Origin: Sphagnum compactum
Lineage: Eukaryota > Bryophyta > Sphagnopsida > Sphagnales
NCBI GenBank assembly: GCA_965153455.1
Contig: OZ234494.1
Coordinates: forward strand, 16,864,001-16,928,000
Direction of reading: 5' to 3'
Length of the DNA stretch: 64,000 bases
The position numbers were made by a program, and so were the translations under genes. The first letter of the stretch is position 1. Every line of letters begins with the position of its first letter. Positions 1 through 11,868 of the stretch are shown here, piece by piece. The notes below the pieces were generated by a model. That model saw only the letters and a program-made list of their open reading frames with translations, was not told the DNA's origin and made no database searches.

Positions 1-1559
1 TGAAATATATTATTTGATTGTTTTGTATTACGATGTATGTATTGTTGAACATGATATGTTTTGTTTCTATCTCCCTAAGTCGATTTGAATGATTGTCTAT
101 TTCTCATATATATTGTAAATCATAATCGGTAGTGTGCTTACTGAAACATGGCTTGGTGGCTACCAAGTGTTTGTTGGAATCTACTTTTTCAAAAATTGGT
201 AGTGGCACGTTGTGGTATTCAATACTTGTTGTAAACACTAGTGACAGATCGTGGTGATTCAACATCCTAATTCAGACTATAACATTATTATTGATTGCAC
301 ATTGTCATAATATTGAACAACAGATTAATATGTTGTCACGTTTCTATATTTTATTTCACTGACAAAGTTCTTATTAGCGTTGTAGTTCAATATTGCGTTG
401 CATCTAGCTGAATGGATCAAAGGCACTTCAATGGGTTCATGTGGATGCTTGAAGTTTGCAGGACCCAAAAAATTGTTAATTCTCAATGTGAATGGTGTGT
501 GGTGTTATGTGCCACAATGTGCTATTTAATGCATGAATGTTTGGATGAAACATTGACAAAAGTAAAGTTGAAGTTAGAGTTGGAGTTGAACATTTTCTTT
601 CCAATGCTTTTAAAAAGTTCTACATTGCAATTTGGTCTTGTATGAAACTTGAGGATGTGCTATAAATTCTTCCCATGCTAATGCTAGAAAAGTTTGTGGA
701 TGAGTTCATTTTTATTTAGGGATGTGAACAATGTTCGAAAACTTTTGGTCAACTTACTCCAGGGTTCCATTACTATATAAAGGATTTGAAACATGTATAT
801 TATGCTTATTGTGGGCTACCTTATGGGATAGAAGGTCAAAGATTACTAATTATGACAAACCTAGCAAAGCGCTTTGAAATCCAAAATGGAGTGATTTTTT
901 TTGGGAGTCCTTTCAGGGTGGAATTTTGTCAAGGAATAAGGTGCATGTTGGATTTGGCATCTCGATTGTGGCCAACCTTAATTAAGTTGCCTTTCGCGAG
1001 GACGGATCAAAATCATTATGATTTTATGCTCAAGTATTCTAAGCCTTGTTTGAGTTCTTCTCGCAAAATTATTTTTGGTTCATGCAATATGCGAATAATG
1101 ACAATGGGGATCTTCTTAATGCGAGGCTCCCTTTGGATATGCATTTTGAATCATTTCATTTCATTTCAATTTACATCCTTGATGTCAATTATTATCTTAT
1201 AATATGGTTTCATTCTTTTGTACTGAGTTTTGTTTGCAGTTGCTTGTGATTGTTGTTCACAGATTACACGACAACGTTTATAGCTTTGAAAGGGAGAAAA
1301 TAATGTCCTCCACTGAGATTCTTATTTCAAGATGATGTGGATTGAATTGCATATTTGACCATGGACCATCCCAAAAGTTCTAAGTAGAAGAGGAATTGAT
1401 TTTTTTCTTATGGTTTGCATTGTTGTTAGTGTTATTTACAATGGATTTTTCATTTGTTGATTTTTAAAGGTTGTTTGCTCTACCTTGCAACAAGGTGGCC
1501 ACCATGGTTCAAAGTTCAAATTGTATTTGAAATGTTCAATAAATTTTTTGTTCTATATA
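1..1559. other. AT-rich stretch without a recognised gene
   Basis: No gene is recognised here. Short open frames occur: 77 codons at 412-645 and 138 codons at 786-1202, both plus strand. The 786-1202 frame starts with MKHVYYAYCGLPYGIEGQ and resembles no family I know. Its second half overlaps another frame of similar openness, and I see no splice context. It may be a fossil of a mobile-element gene, but that is not shown. Confidence 0.4.
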
Positions 1560-1915
1560 AATAACCAACAACCTAATGGCCATAAGGTGAAATTTGTAGG
1601 ATTAACGTATTAAGTTCTATGTTGTTAATTTTCAAGGTCTTTTAATGTGGTTAACAACATGGTGGCCAAAAGGTGTGATTTGTAAGTTGCATTTTATTGG
1701 TTTTTCAGGTTTTTTTTATTGTAGTTAACAACCTAGTGATTGGAAGATGTAATTTGTATTATCAATGTAAGTTGCATTTTGTTAAATTTTCAAGATCTTT
1801 TGATGTGGTAAACAACCTGCTAGCCAAAAGCCAAAAGGTGTAAGTTTGTAAGTTGCATTCTGTTGATTTTTCCAACTCTATTCTATGGTTGACAACTTGG
1901 TGGTCACAAGGTCAT
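1560..1915. repeat. Degenerate ~90-110 bp tandem repeat, about 4 copies
   Basis: A block meaning roughly 'taacaacctggtggcc, aaaggtg, ttgtaagttgcatttt, ttttcaaggtcttttgatgtgg' recurs about four times head to tail. Copies are diverged from each other. It has no coding potential. Confidence 0.65.
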
Positions 1916-2580
1916 ATTCATAATTGACAGTCTTTTTTTTTGAACAGACTAAAATGTTGGTGGTATTTTCGGACTTTTGTAAAATAAAAAATTAATTAAA
2001 TATGTGTTAATATAATTTTTCCCATTTTGTGATGTTCTAGTCAAATGATCAGTCCATATTTTTTGATTTCAAAAGTTCATTACTACTAGCAAATGAATTT
2101 TTTCTCATTAAATAACCACACAATTCTCTTCATAATGAAATTGTTAGTGTAGATCCAAGTCCCAATTAGTAAATCTAAGGATATATTAATCACCATATGA
2201 ATTTGAATAAAGAGTTCCTAAGAAAAAAAACTGAATTTGTGACAAAAGTGAGCCACTCGATTGTGCATCTACCCAAGGTTTTGGTAACTTGACCCTCAGG
2301 GTCCTCAACATAACCACTCTAACAGACCCCAAAAGCATCAGCTATTAGCTTTTGGTTGATGACATACACTATATTCCTCCTCCCAAAATAAATTTCATAG
2401 CCTTTCATGACAAAAATGTTCAAGAATTCCATTAAGGCATCATGGTCTGTTTCTTTCCATTCAATGGCTTACAATGTGACTAACCCCACTTTACTAACCC
2501 ATTCCTCTTCCGTGTTTCCCATTTGTTTCCACCTCTAGTATCTCTACCTATTTAAAATAACTATGCTTAGTGGGTGTAAA
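1916..2580. other. Intergenic, no feature recognised
   Basis: I see no open frame or repeat structure of note between the tandem array and the left end of the CACTA-like element. The last three bases (aaa, 2578-2580) match the three bases that follow the element's right end. Confidence 0.4.
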
Positions 2581-2596
2581 CACTACACCAAAACAT
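2581..2596 (+). repeat. Left terminal inverted repeat of CACTA-like element
   Basis: The sequence CACTACACCAAAACAT begins exactly after the flank aaa. Subterminal ATGACTA-type words follow at about 2605-2735. Confidence 0.6.
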
Positions 2597-2749
2597 AGCA
2601 TCCATGACTAAGACACATTATGACTAGTGTCCAAACCTAGTGGTGGAATGATATGACCCAACCATATGTGGTTTTAGTCATGATTATAGGACTTTTAGTC
2701 TCATGTGATTATGATATTATAACTACATGACTAGTAACCATGCATGGTA

Positions 2750-3590
2750 GCTAGGTTAAATAAGTACATGGGTAAGTTAAGCAAGTTAGGTTAAGTAAAT
2801 AGGCTAAATAAAAAGGTTTTAAAATCTAGGTAGACCTTAAGTAAGCCTAGATAGACATATTAGGTCCCAACTAACCCCTAAATATAAGCTTAGGTGGATT
2901 TAAATTCTTCTTAATAAGTAACCTTTAGATTGGCCTAGGTACATATTATAATATGAATTCATTTAAACCTAATTTAATTTAATTTAACTTAATCCAATCC
3001 TAATGTAACCTAATTTAACCTACTTATGGCTAATTTGCCCCAAGTAGCCTCGTTTATTTTAAATAACCTTATTTATTCTAATTAATCCTATTTTAGCTTA
3101 ATGCACCATACTTTTACATTTTAGCTTAATGTAATTAAAAATTTAACGTGATTTAGCCAAGTATTAACTTCAGCAACCTTTAGATTCACCAAGTTTACCT
3201 AGCCAACTTAGATTAATTAGTTCAATTTAGCTTAATTTTGGCCCTAATTCAACCAAAATACCTTTTAAGACCTCATTTAACAAATTTAAACCAAGTTTAG
3301 TGAAATTTATTCAAATTTAGCCAAGTTTAGCTTAAAGCTTAATGTAATTTGATTTCACCAATTTCAACCAAATTTAACTTAAGTATCCAATTTTAGCCTA
3401 ATTTATTCAAATTTAGTCAAATAGACAACCAATTTTAATTAAAATAATTCTAGGTTAACCAAATTTATTCAATTTCAGCAGTAATTAACCAAATTTAATA
3501 GAACATTTCTAGGTTTAGCCAAATTTAGCCAAAATCATTTAGTTTAACTAAATTTATGTTCATTTAACCAAGCTCTAAAAGTTTCACCCA
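2750..3590. repeat. Degenerate array of short words (AATTTAGCC / TTAACCAAA type)
   Basis: Hundreds of bases are made of loosely repeated 7-12 bp words such as 'aaatttagcc', 'aatttaacc' and 'ccaagttta', in a subterminal position of the CACTA-like element. No coding content is seen. Similar word arrays occur at 30.7-31.0 kb and 39.4-39.9 kb. Confidence 0.5.
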
Positions 3591-3591
3591 A

Positions 3592-4557
3592 GTTTATCGA
3601 AATACAAGAAAATTTATCTTAGTTTAACTAAAATAACCTATTAAGTGGCCTCATTTATTTTAATCAAAATAACCAAAAATAACTAACTTTAGCTTTAGTT
3701 AGGTCAAGTTTAATCAAAACATCTTAATTTAATAATAAGAAACTTTGTTTAACCAAAATAACATAGTTCAAAAAAATTATATTATTTTAGCCAAATTTAG
3801 CAAATTTTTTATTAGATTTATCCATGGGTTTAGGCTTCATAAATTTACAGCATATCAAATTTATAAAAATGACCTTTTAAAAATATAAAATTTATTATAA
3901 TTTACACAATTTCAAACTGTAACTTTATTACAAAATAATTATTATATTATGTATATATATCTTTAAAATAGTTGAAAAATTATTTAAATACATATTAAAT
4001 GTGTTGATTTTTTAGTAAATATAAAATTAAAAACTTCATAAATGAAAAAAAAACTACAATTATAATGTTATATTAAGTAGGTGGATTTTAATGAATATGA
4101 TATAATTAATTTGTAAATTTAAAAATTATACATTATATTATATTACAATCATCAAAAATTTAATTCATTAATTAATCATTTACTAAAAATAAATATATAT
4201 GTATTATATATACATATTATACATTATATAATATATTGTAATAATATTATTATATTGAATGCATATTAGTATCCACATGCATGTATGTGTAGATTAATAA
4301 ATTATGTGTAAAATTATGTTATGTATATATAGTATGGTACATTATATATATATAATGTTATATTCAGATTTCAGAATTGAAAAACAAATTGAAAATATTT
4401 AGGTTTTATATTTAAATCGTAAATTTATTTATTAAAGTTTATCATGTATTGAATCATAGCAGATATATGTTAAAAAATTTGAAATTCAAAACTGATTTTC
4501 TACCTTCAAAATTTGTTGTTTGAATTTTTAGTTGGTGCACAGATGTAGATTATGCTT
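3592..4557 (+). repeat. ~1-kb AT-rich direct repeat, copy 1
   Basis: This segment aligns along its whole length with 10279-11281. Shared landmarks are 'aagaaaatttatc' near the start, 'aaatttaca..catat' in the middle, 'tgcatattaatatccacatgcatgtat' type words, and 'gtagattatgctt' at the end. Divergence includes many small indels. It contains no gene. Confidence 0.8.
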
Positions 4558-5479
4558 GTTAAGGGAGTAATTATTCATTGTAAATAGTTAATTAGTTAAT
4601 ACTTAATTACCTAGTTACTTTCCTAGGATTTATTAACTAGTTTATAGAGTTTTCATCACCATTTGAATTGATCATAGGATGTGTATCCACCATTTGGCAA
4701 TCGTCCTAGGGCCTAAATTCAAAATAGAATTCAAAGTGTTCTTTATGTCTTGTTGCTGGAATTTTTGTTTCTAAAAATTGATGGTGAAATTCAGTTTTCA
4801 TTTCTTACACTTTTTCCAAATTTTGATCATAAATTTTTGTTTGGGAAGCATATTTAAGCAAAATAACTAACTATGAGGATTTTGTTCTAATGCAAAAGTT
4901 TGTTCAAATTTGAATTAGAATGTGGAGAGTTGGAAAATACAATTGTAAGTAAAAGTCAAAGGAAATAATTAGATTAGGTTATAATACATGAACAAGTGGA
5001 AAATGGCACTACCATAATTAGGAATTTGAGTACAGATCAAATAGATTAGTAGTTTATAACACCTAGAAGAATTTTTCAATCAAAATAGAAATATTTGTGG
5101 ACGGAAGAAAGACCTACAAGCCCCAGAACGCCTCAAGTAGCATTGATAATTTCTTGTGAAGTGTAAACTAATGAAACATAGAAGCACACTAGTAATTTGT
5201 AACAAAATTCCAAGATAGAAGAACGTTAGATTTAAAATGCAAACTCATAGGTTGAATTTAGACGAAGAAGTTGGGAATCTGAACCTTGATAGAGAGTTGC
5301 GTTGGAGTTAGCAAATCTGATGTAGTAACATGACTTTGATGCTCTAATTCATGGAAAAGAGCAGAAACTCAATAGGTCAAAAAGGGAGGAAGTAGTACCA
5401 AGGTATAAATCTACTTCACCTCCTTACTATCGGAAAGAACATGAGGATGAAGAGCTTGAAGAAAAAGCTCAAAATTTTG

Positions 5480-8085
5480 ACCCTCAAATTCATTATGTGG
5501 TTGAATAAGAAGTTGCAACTCAAGGCATTAGAATGTCCACATGAATTGAGTTAGTACTTGTAACTAAACAAGAAATTGTAGTCTTACCAAATGTAGAACC
5601 AATAGTAGCAGAAGGTGTACCTATGGCTGTTACAATAAGGTATAATGAACCCATATTTAATCAGCAAAATGGAAGCATTATTAGAGGAGTTCCAAGGGAT
5701 CGGAATAGAGGAATTCATAGTGTGAACATAGTTCCAAAACCTAACCCTCCACATTGCAAATACTACCATAAATTGGACATCAAATCAATCAATGTTCATT
5801 TATTGAAGATAATGTGAAGAAAGGATTTGCCGAACATTTCCAGAATCTAAATCTAGAGCCTGCAAGAATAGAGGACCATGGAGATTTTGAATCGGAGGAT
5901 CTGTACCATGAGAGGGTCAGAATTCCAGATAGATTCAGATAATAGATCTGGAAAAACAATAGAGTGGAAATGAGAGTTTAGATTATGGCAGATGTAATAC
6001 CCATTTCTATGGTTCATGCACCAAATCTGTTCCATCACAACAATGTTGGAGGTAACTATGCAGGAACTTCCAATTTCATAATGGAACTAGTAAGATTTGT
6101 ACCATTATATTCTATGGCAATGCCCCACTCTATGGTTATAGTTACTAAAGTTCCATTTACAACAACACCAGCCCATATTATTATTGGTATGAGGTCTAGA
6201 CCACAAATTCTAAGGGGAACAAACCTTGTGAGTGTGCATACATAGATGCCCCAAGAGGTGGACAATTTTTTTGCTAGACAACCATCAAATTTAGGAGGAG
6301 GAAGATCATGACCACAAGGACCACCAGGACTACCAAGACCTCTAGGACCTTTAGGATATTTTGGATTACTAATGATGAATCTAAGTAGACCACCATTACC
6401 ACCAAATAGGCCTTATCGTCAACCACTTACTACCCTAAATATGTGAAGGATTCTGACCCAAATGCTCTATCATAAATTTTAAGGTTGCCATTAAAGCAAA
6501 TGGTGAAACAAAAGATGAAAACAATTGTTAATTTGTTTAATTTTGCCCTTAGAGACGTTAATTTGACTGGTATAACAATTACATGGGAGACTACCCAAAT
6601 TGTACTAGACTTGCAATTAACATTCTGTAAATGGTTCAGAACAGTTCAAAATGATGAACAAGTTTATCTACATGCACCTGAAGAACATGAAGCAAGAGAA
6701 GAATGAAAGGGTGGAGGTTTATTATGAGAGATTATTGAAATTAGCCCATAGTTTTCAACATAGGACAATTGATCATTGTCTTTAAATTTATATTACAACC
6801 ATATTTGTATGTAACAACAGCAGGTATGAAAAGAGAAACCTTGTAGCAACTTTGGTTTGTTAAGTAGCTTTGGTTTGTGAAAAAGGAATTTCTGAAGTTG
6901 AGGCAATAAGCAATCTATTAGTACCACAGAGTAGTAAGACAATATTAGCTTAAAAGCCTCAAATAATTATAGACAAAACATGAATGTATTGTACAAACTA
7001 TCACAGGACAAATCACAGTGGTGAAACATGTAGAGTCAAAAGAAAGGAAGAGTTTTCTAGACCCTAAACATGTAGAAAACCCCCCGAAAAGTTTGAATCA
7101 AAAAGAGAAAACACAATGAAGTACAAGTTGGGCAGGATTACTAAAGACTAAGGTATCCACAGAACCATCATACCACAAAATTTGTCTGTTGGTCTTAACA
7201 ACATAGTTATGTCTATGGAATAAATATTCCAAAATATTAGTAAACAGATGCTAGAATCCATCGATACCTTGATATTAGGTCAATAGCTGAAGATGGCACC
7301 AAATCTTAAGAAATATATGTGGCAGAAACTAAAGCCAAAAAAACCCAATATAGCTTATAAAGTGATACCAGAGCCTAGTGTAGCCACAATGATTAAGACA
7401 TATTTTGAAATTAACAATGCAACTATAGAGGTAGATAACCAAATGGTAGTTATCTAAATACAAGTTGGGAAGAAGACTTGAACATAATATTATATTGACA
7501 TATTATTTTGACACTTGAACAATGTGAATACTATTAAAGTCAGCACAATATTAGTTAACAAGAAACTAGGAGCAGAAACTAGGAGGCCCCAAGTACTTAT
7601 TTGTTATGATTTGCTAGAAGGTCTAATAGATGAAAAGGAAGATCTGATCTTTGAAACAAAACAAAAATTATTATCAATTGGCACAATCACTATCTCCGAT
7701 GAAACAATTTCATTGTTAAGTGTTGGAGTTTTAGATATTAGATACAATGGAGAATCTGAACCAAAACAAGGGATGTCATATCAAGGAGTAGCAAAAGTAG
7801 TGGCTTTAACAACTAAAACAATGGAATTTAATGTCAGACCAGTGATATCACTAGAAGATAAGGTCTATCCAAAAACTTATTATCATCATAGCCAAGCTGA
7901 TATTGAAGTGGATAAGAGACCAGCCAAAATTCAAGTACAGAATCTTCAAATAGCAGGTTGAAATTAGCTTGGTAAGCTGAATATTGGCGTAGAGGCAAAT
8001 CCACAGTGCATCAAAGTTAATGCACAATTAACAAAAGAGAAAACTAACATGTTGTTGATACTTGATACCACATTCATATTGAAAG
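5480..8085 (+). pseudogene. Ty3/gypsy retrotransposon gag-protease fragment, broken
   Basis: Read across frames, this stretch gives gag-like blocks typical of plant Ty3/gypsy elements. There is a zinc-knuckle-like CKYYHK block near 5755, an acidic block (EDHGDFESEDLYHERVRIPD) near 5870-5935, and a DSDPNA block followed by VNLFNFALRDV near 6450-6555. KWFRTVQNDEQVYLH lies near 6630-6675 and VEVYYERLLKLAHSFQH near 6710-6760. Then comes the post-protease linker (the open frame 7515-7961 with RRPQVLICYDLLEGL) and VNAQLTKEKTN near 8020-8045. That last block immediately precedes reverse transcriptase in this family, but no reverse transcriptase follows. Multiple stops and frameshifts show it is dead. 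It is related to the minus-strand element at 12-18 kb, which carries the same blocks. It sits between the two 1-kb repeats inside the CACTA-like element. Confidence 0.75.
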
Positions 8086-8676
8086 TTTGATTTATTCAAA
8101 GATATATACATTACAAAGGTACTATTATATGCATAGAATGTCAAATTTGAACAATTTTAAAGATTCCTACCAAGTCCTTGAGAAAAATCTAAAACTTTGT
8201 CGCATGAAAAAAAGAAGTTCAAGGATTCATAAGGAATGTTTAAACAATTTTTTTTGGCCCAAGATTTTTACCACAAACACCTTATGTGTTAATGTGTATA
8301 AAATTTATGAATGTGACAAAAACCAAATGCCCTATTGCAATGTTAAAAGTTTCAAAAAATCAAATTTTTGGGAATTTTGGGCCATTGATGGAACATGGCC
8401 CACATTCAATAAATTTTACCATTTTCACTTTCATAAGTGAAAACAATAGATACTTTAGACGCCTACATAAAATTTGAAAAAATTATTTCATTTGACATGA
8501 GAAAAAAGGGTGAAATGTAAAATAGGTCATGGGAAAAATGAAGAAAAAGGTGAATTTGGGAGTCCTAGGAGTGAATCCTTATGTTTCAAAGGGGGTACCC
8601 TAATCATGTTTGAACCCTAGGGCATATTGATATGCATTTATTAAGATTTTTTGTTGATTTGTCATCCTAGCTAGCG

Positions 8677-9538
8677 ATGCAATACAAAGTTTCCCCCACA
8701 AATCCTATTTGGAGTCTGATAAATGGGCCTCCAATTAAATTATGGAAAGTTAATCCAGACATTTCATCAAAGTTACCTACTAGAGATCCAAGCCTTGTTC
8801 TATACCACCCAATTTGGGGCAATGATGCATCGAAGTTAGTGGAGAGAAAAAAGTTTATAAGTTTTGGACTATCCAAATACGTGGATTTCTGGAAGGTGGG
8901 CATTACGCAAAGTTCCACATATGAAATGAAGATGAAGCCATATGTGGAGTACTGGGAAGATGTTTTGTTGCATTTGTCAAGACCGTTACCGCCTCAAACT
9001 ATAAATCTTTTGGAAGGCTTCTGGCCTTCAAGCAATTGGAGGTGTAATTATGCTAAGGCTTCATTGTCAACTATGATGGACGTTGTTGATCCAAAAGATC
9101 CAATTTGAATTCCTTATTGTGGGCCAAAGAACATGAGACCTTTAACTACACACACCATTTAGAGATCTTAATGTTGGAGATTTTGTGCTCATGTGACCAC
9201 ATGATCCAAATCTTGTTCTTCTCTGGATGGGAAGAGTGGAGGGTGATGTTATCAAGGATGAAAAGAGTGAATATTTTAAAATGGTGAGAGTTCAATGGTG
9301 GGTTCCTACAAAGAAAGGATCAAATTTGGATGAACAACATATGTATGAAAATTATTAGAATGGGAAGTGGAACTGTAATTTAGCATATCCAGAACAATGG
9401 CTTGACATTTTAGCTATTATTTTCCCTTTTCCTACTTGGAAAAATACAACAAACAAAATTCAAATTAGTATTCCTGCTACTTATGGTGCTAAAGCTAAAA
9501 TTAATCTCGATATTGCTAATGTTTCAACCAATTTGTGA
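8677..9538 (+). pseudogene. Unidentified broken coding stretch, Trp-rich C-terminal half
   Basis: The first part is open (8677-9108, 143 codons from MQYKVSPTNPIWSLINGPP). Reading continues across stops and a frame change to about 9538, with blocks LNVGDFVLM, LLWMGRVEGDVIKDEKSEYF, MVRVQWWVPTKKGSNLD and WNCNLAYPEQWLDILA, ending in a stop after NVSTNL. The block order (a VGDFVL start, a W-G pair, then VQWWVP and Y-x-x-W-x-G-K-W) is reminiscent of a small chromatin-reader-like fold such as BAH. I cannot assign it and would not name a family. It may be an accessory gene of a mobile element, since it lies inside the CACTA-like element. Confidence 0.4.
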
Positions 9539-10278
9539 AGGATGTTGGTAACATTGATTAAATTATATTTGCAATTTTTCGATGTCTTTTGTATCATTGT
9601 ATTTATTGGATTGACATTTTAAATCTTTTTTGAAAATAATCTATTGTATGGTTTAATAAAAATATTATTTTGCCAAAATTTATCCATGTACATGATTCTT
9701 GAAGAGTAATATAATTAATAATCTATTTTGTTCCACCTAATCCCTAATCTCTAATGGCCACTAGGTGTCAACTTACCTACATGGTATGTAAAGCCCCAAA
9801 ACTAATGGATTTGTTATAACATGAATAATAAAATTGCATGCATAGACATTCTTGTTATTGGTATGTTGTGCTTTCTTTGTATTTCAAAAAAAATAAAATT
9901 TGTTTATTGGGAACATTTACTTGTGACTTTCTTATTTGATAATCTATTATGTATTATCACTTGCTAAGCACCATGATAACTAATATTTTAACTATATATG
10001 GAATTTGAAAATTAATAAAGTTGTTATTGTACGATTAACATGGATGGATGAAGTTGCCATTGTTAGAAATTTAGCATGTTGTCAATATATATATTCAAAA
10101 CATTGAGTTCTTTTTTTCACTTTAAATGGGAGTTGTGTCATTTGATTATCATAGCTTACAATTTTTTATGTTCACCTGTTGGCCACCAAGTAGAGGTCAT
10201 GCCATCCACCAAGTTGTATAAAGTTTTAAATAAAATCCTAAATTAACAATTTAGTCCTAAATTAATTAAATACATGTT
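9539..10278. other. AT-rich interior of CACTA-like element, no gene seen
   Basis: This stretch lies between the broken frame and the second 1-kb repeat. No open frame or ordered repeat was recognised. Confidence 0.4.
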
Positions 10279-11281
10279 TTTATCAAAATATAAGAAAATT
10301 TATCCTAGTTTAAACAAAATAACCTATTAAATAGCCTTGTTTATTTTAACCAAAATTAATTAACCAACTTTAGTTTTAATAAGGTCAAGTTTAATTAAAA
10401 TATCTTAATTTAATAAAATAAAATTGTTTAACCAAAATAACATAGTTGAACAAATTTATATTATTTAAGCCAAATTTAACAAAGTTTTATCAGATTTATC
10501 GATGGGTTTAAGTGTCATAAATTTACAACATATTAAATTTATAGAATGACCTTTAAAAAGATATAATTAGATATAATTTACACAATTTAAAATTATAATT
10601 TTATTTAAAATATTTATTATATTACATATTATGAACATAGTTAAATAAATATTTATATACATATTAAATGTGTCGATTTTAGTAAATATAAATTATAAAA
10701 AATTCGACAAATGAAAACACAAATCTACAATCATAATGTTATATTAAGTGGTTGGATTTTAATAAATATGATATAATTAATTTGTAAATATTTTTTTCTA
10801 ATCCACATTATATTATAATCATCACGAATTTAATTAATTATATATATACTGAAAATAAATATTCGTTTTATAAAGTATAAATATTGAATATGTTTGTATA
10901 TTATAATGTATGTATTATACATACATCTTATGCATAATATTTATATAAAAAATAATAATAATACTAATAAATTGTATGCATATTAATATTCACATGCATG
11001 TATCAATATTAATAAATTATGTGTAAAGTTATGTTATGTGTATATAATATGGTACATAATATATATAAATATAAATATATTATATTATATTCATATTTCA
11101 GAATTAAAAAATATTAAAAATATTCTAGGTTTTATATTTAAATTACACATCTATTTATTAAAGTTTATCATGTATTGAAACATAATGGATTTGTTGAAGG
11201 TTTTGAAATTCAAAAGTGATTTTTTATGTTCAGAATTTGTTGTTTGAATTTTTAGTTAGTGCACATATGTAGATTATGCTT
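10279..11281 (+). repeat. ~1-kb AT-rich direct repeat, copy 2
   Basis: Partner of 3592-4557, in the same orientation. The shared 3' boundary is 'gtagattatgctt'. What follows differs from what follows copy 1, so the boundary is sharp. Confidence 0.8.
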
Positions 11282-11326
11282 CATAGTTTAATAATATATA
11301 TTCAAATTTTCATTTAAATAAGTATT

Positions 11327-11328
<2 letters not shown>

Positions 11329-11366
<38 letters not shown>
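11329..11366. repeat. (TA)n microsatellite
   Basis: About 19 uninterrupted TA dinucleotides lie just inside the right end of the CACTA-like element. Confidence 0.9.
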
Positions 11367-11369
<3 letters not shown>

Positions 11370-11852
11370 CTTTGTGTTTTCTTACATACACACATTGAAA
11401 GATGGTAGATCTTATATGTGAGGATGTTGTTTCACATCTAATGTGTAGGTGAATGGCAAAGGCCTTGCAGCATTTGGAATAGGTCCAAGGATCAAAACTT
11501 GATCCTTGCATGTTGACCAAGTTTGACCATGTTGACTATGGTCAAAGTTGGGGTATGTTGACTGGTCTTATGTATATTGAATGTATAACATTGGTATTGT
11601 ATGATTTTTTTAATACTATTTGTATACAAACCATACATATGAATTATATAAATAATTCAAAATTAGATTAAATAAATAATTATTTTATATAATCAATATG
11701 TGAAAATATATTTAAATATGAATATGAAATTATAAATATATTGTATATATAAATCTATACTGTATATATAATATATAAATAATATTTTGTAGTCATGTAG
11801 TCATTAATGGCATATATGACTCCAAACCTAATCATGGATGTAGTCATATCCA

Positions 11853-11868
11853 TCTTTTGAGTGTAGTG
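11853..11868 (-). repeat. Right terminal inverted repeat of CACTA-like element
   Basis: The plus strand ends ..cttttgagtgtagtg at 11868, the inverse of the left end, followed by aaa. Inverted copies of the subterminal word ATGACTA occur at about 11790-11852. Confidence 0.6.

Larger units (their letters stand above)
2581..11868. mobile_element. CACTA-type (En/Spm superfamily) DNA transposon, decayed, with nested debris
   Basis: The left end reads CACTACACCAAAACAT. The right end, on the opposite strand, reads CACTACACTCAAAAGAT. The first eight bases are identical, and the next block CAAAA matches after a one-base offset. The element is flanked on both sides by AAA, as expected for the 3-bp target duplication of CACTA elements, although AAA is weak evidence in AT-rich DNA. 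Both ends carry repeated subterminal words of the type ATGACTA/TAGTCAT, including 'catccatgactaag' on the left and 'catccatgattagg' inverted on the right. This is the usual arrangement for transposase binding in this superfamily. I recognise no CACTA transposase (TnpD/Transposase_21-like) inside. The interior holds an AT-rich 1-kb direct repeat pair, a Ty3/gypsy gag-protease fragment and an unidentified broken frame. The element is probably non-autonomous and old. Confidence 0.6.
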
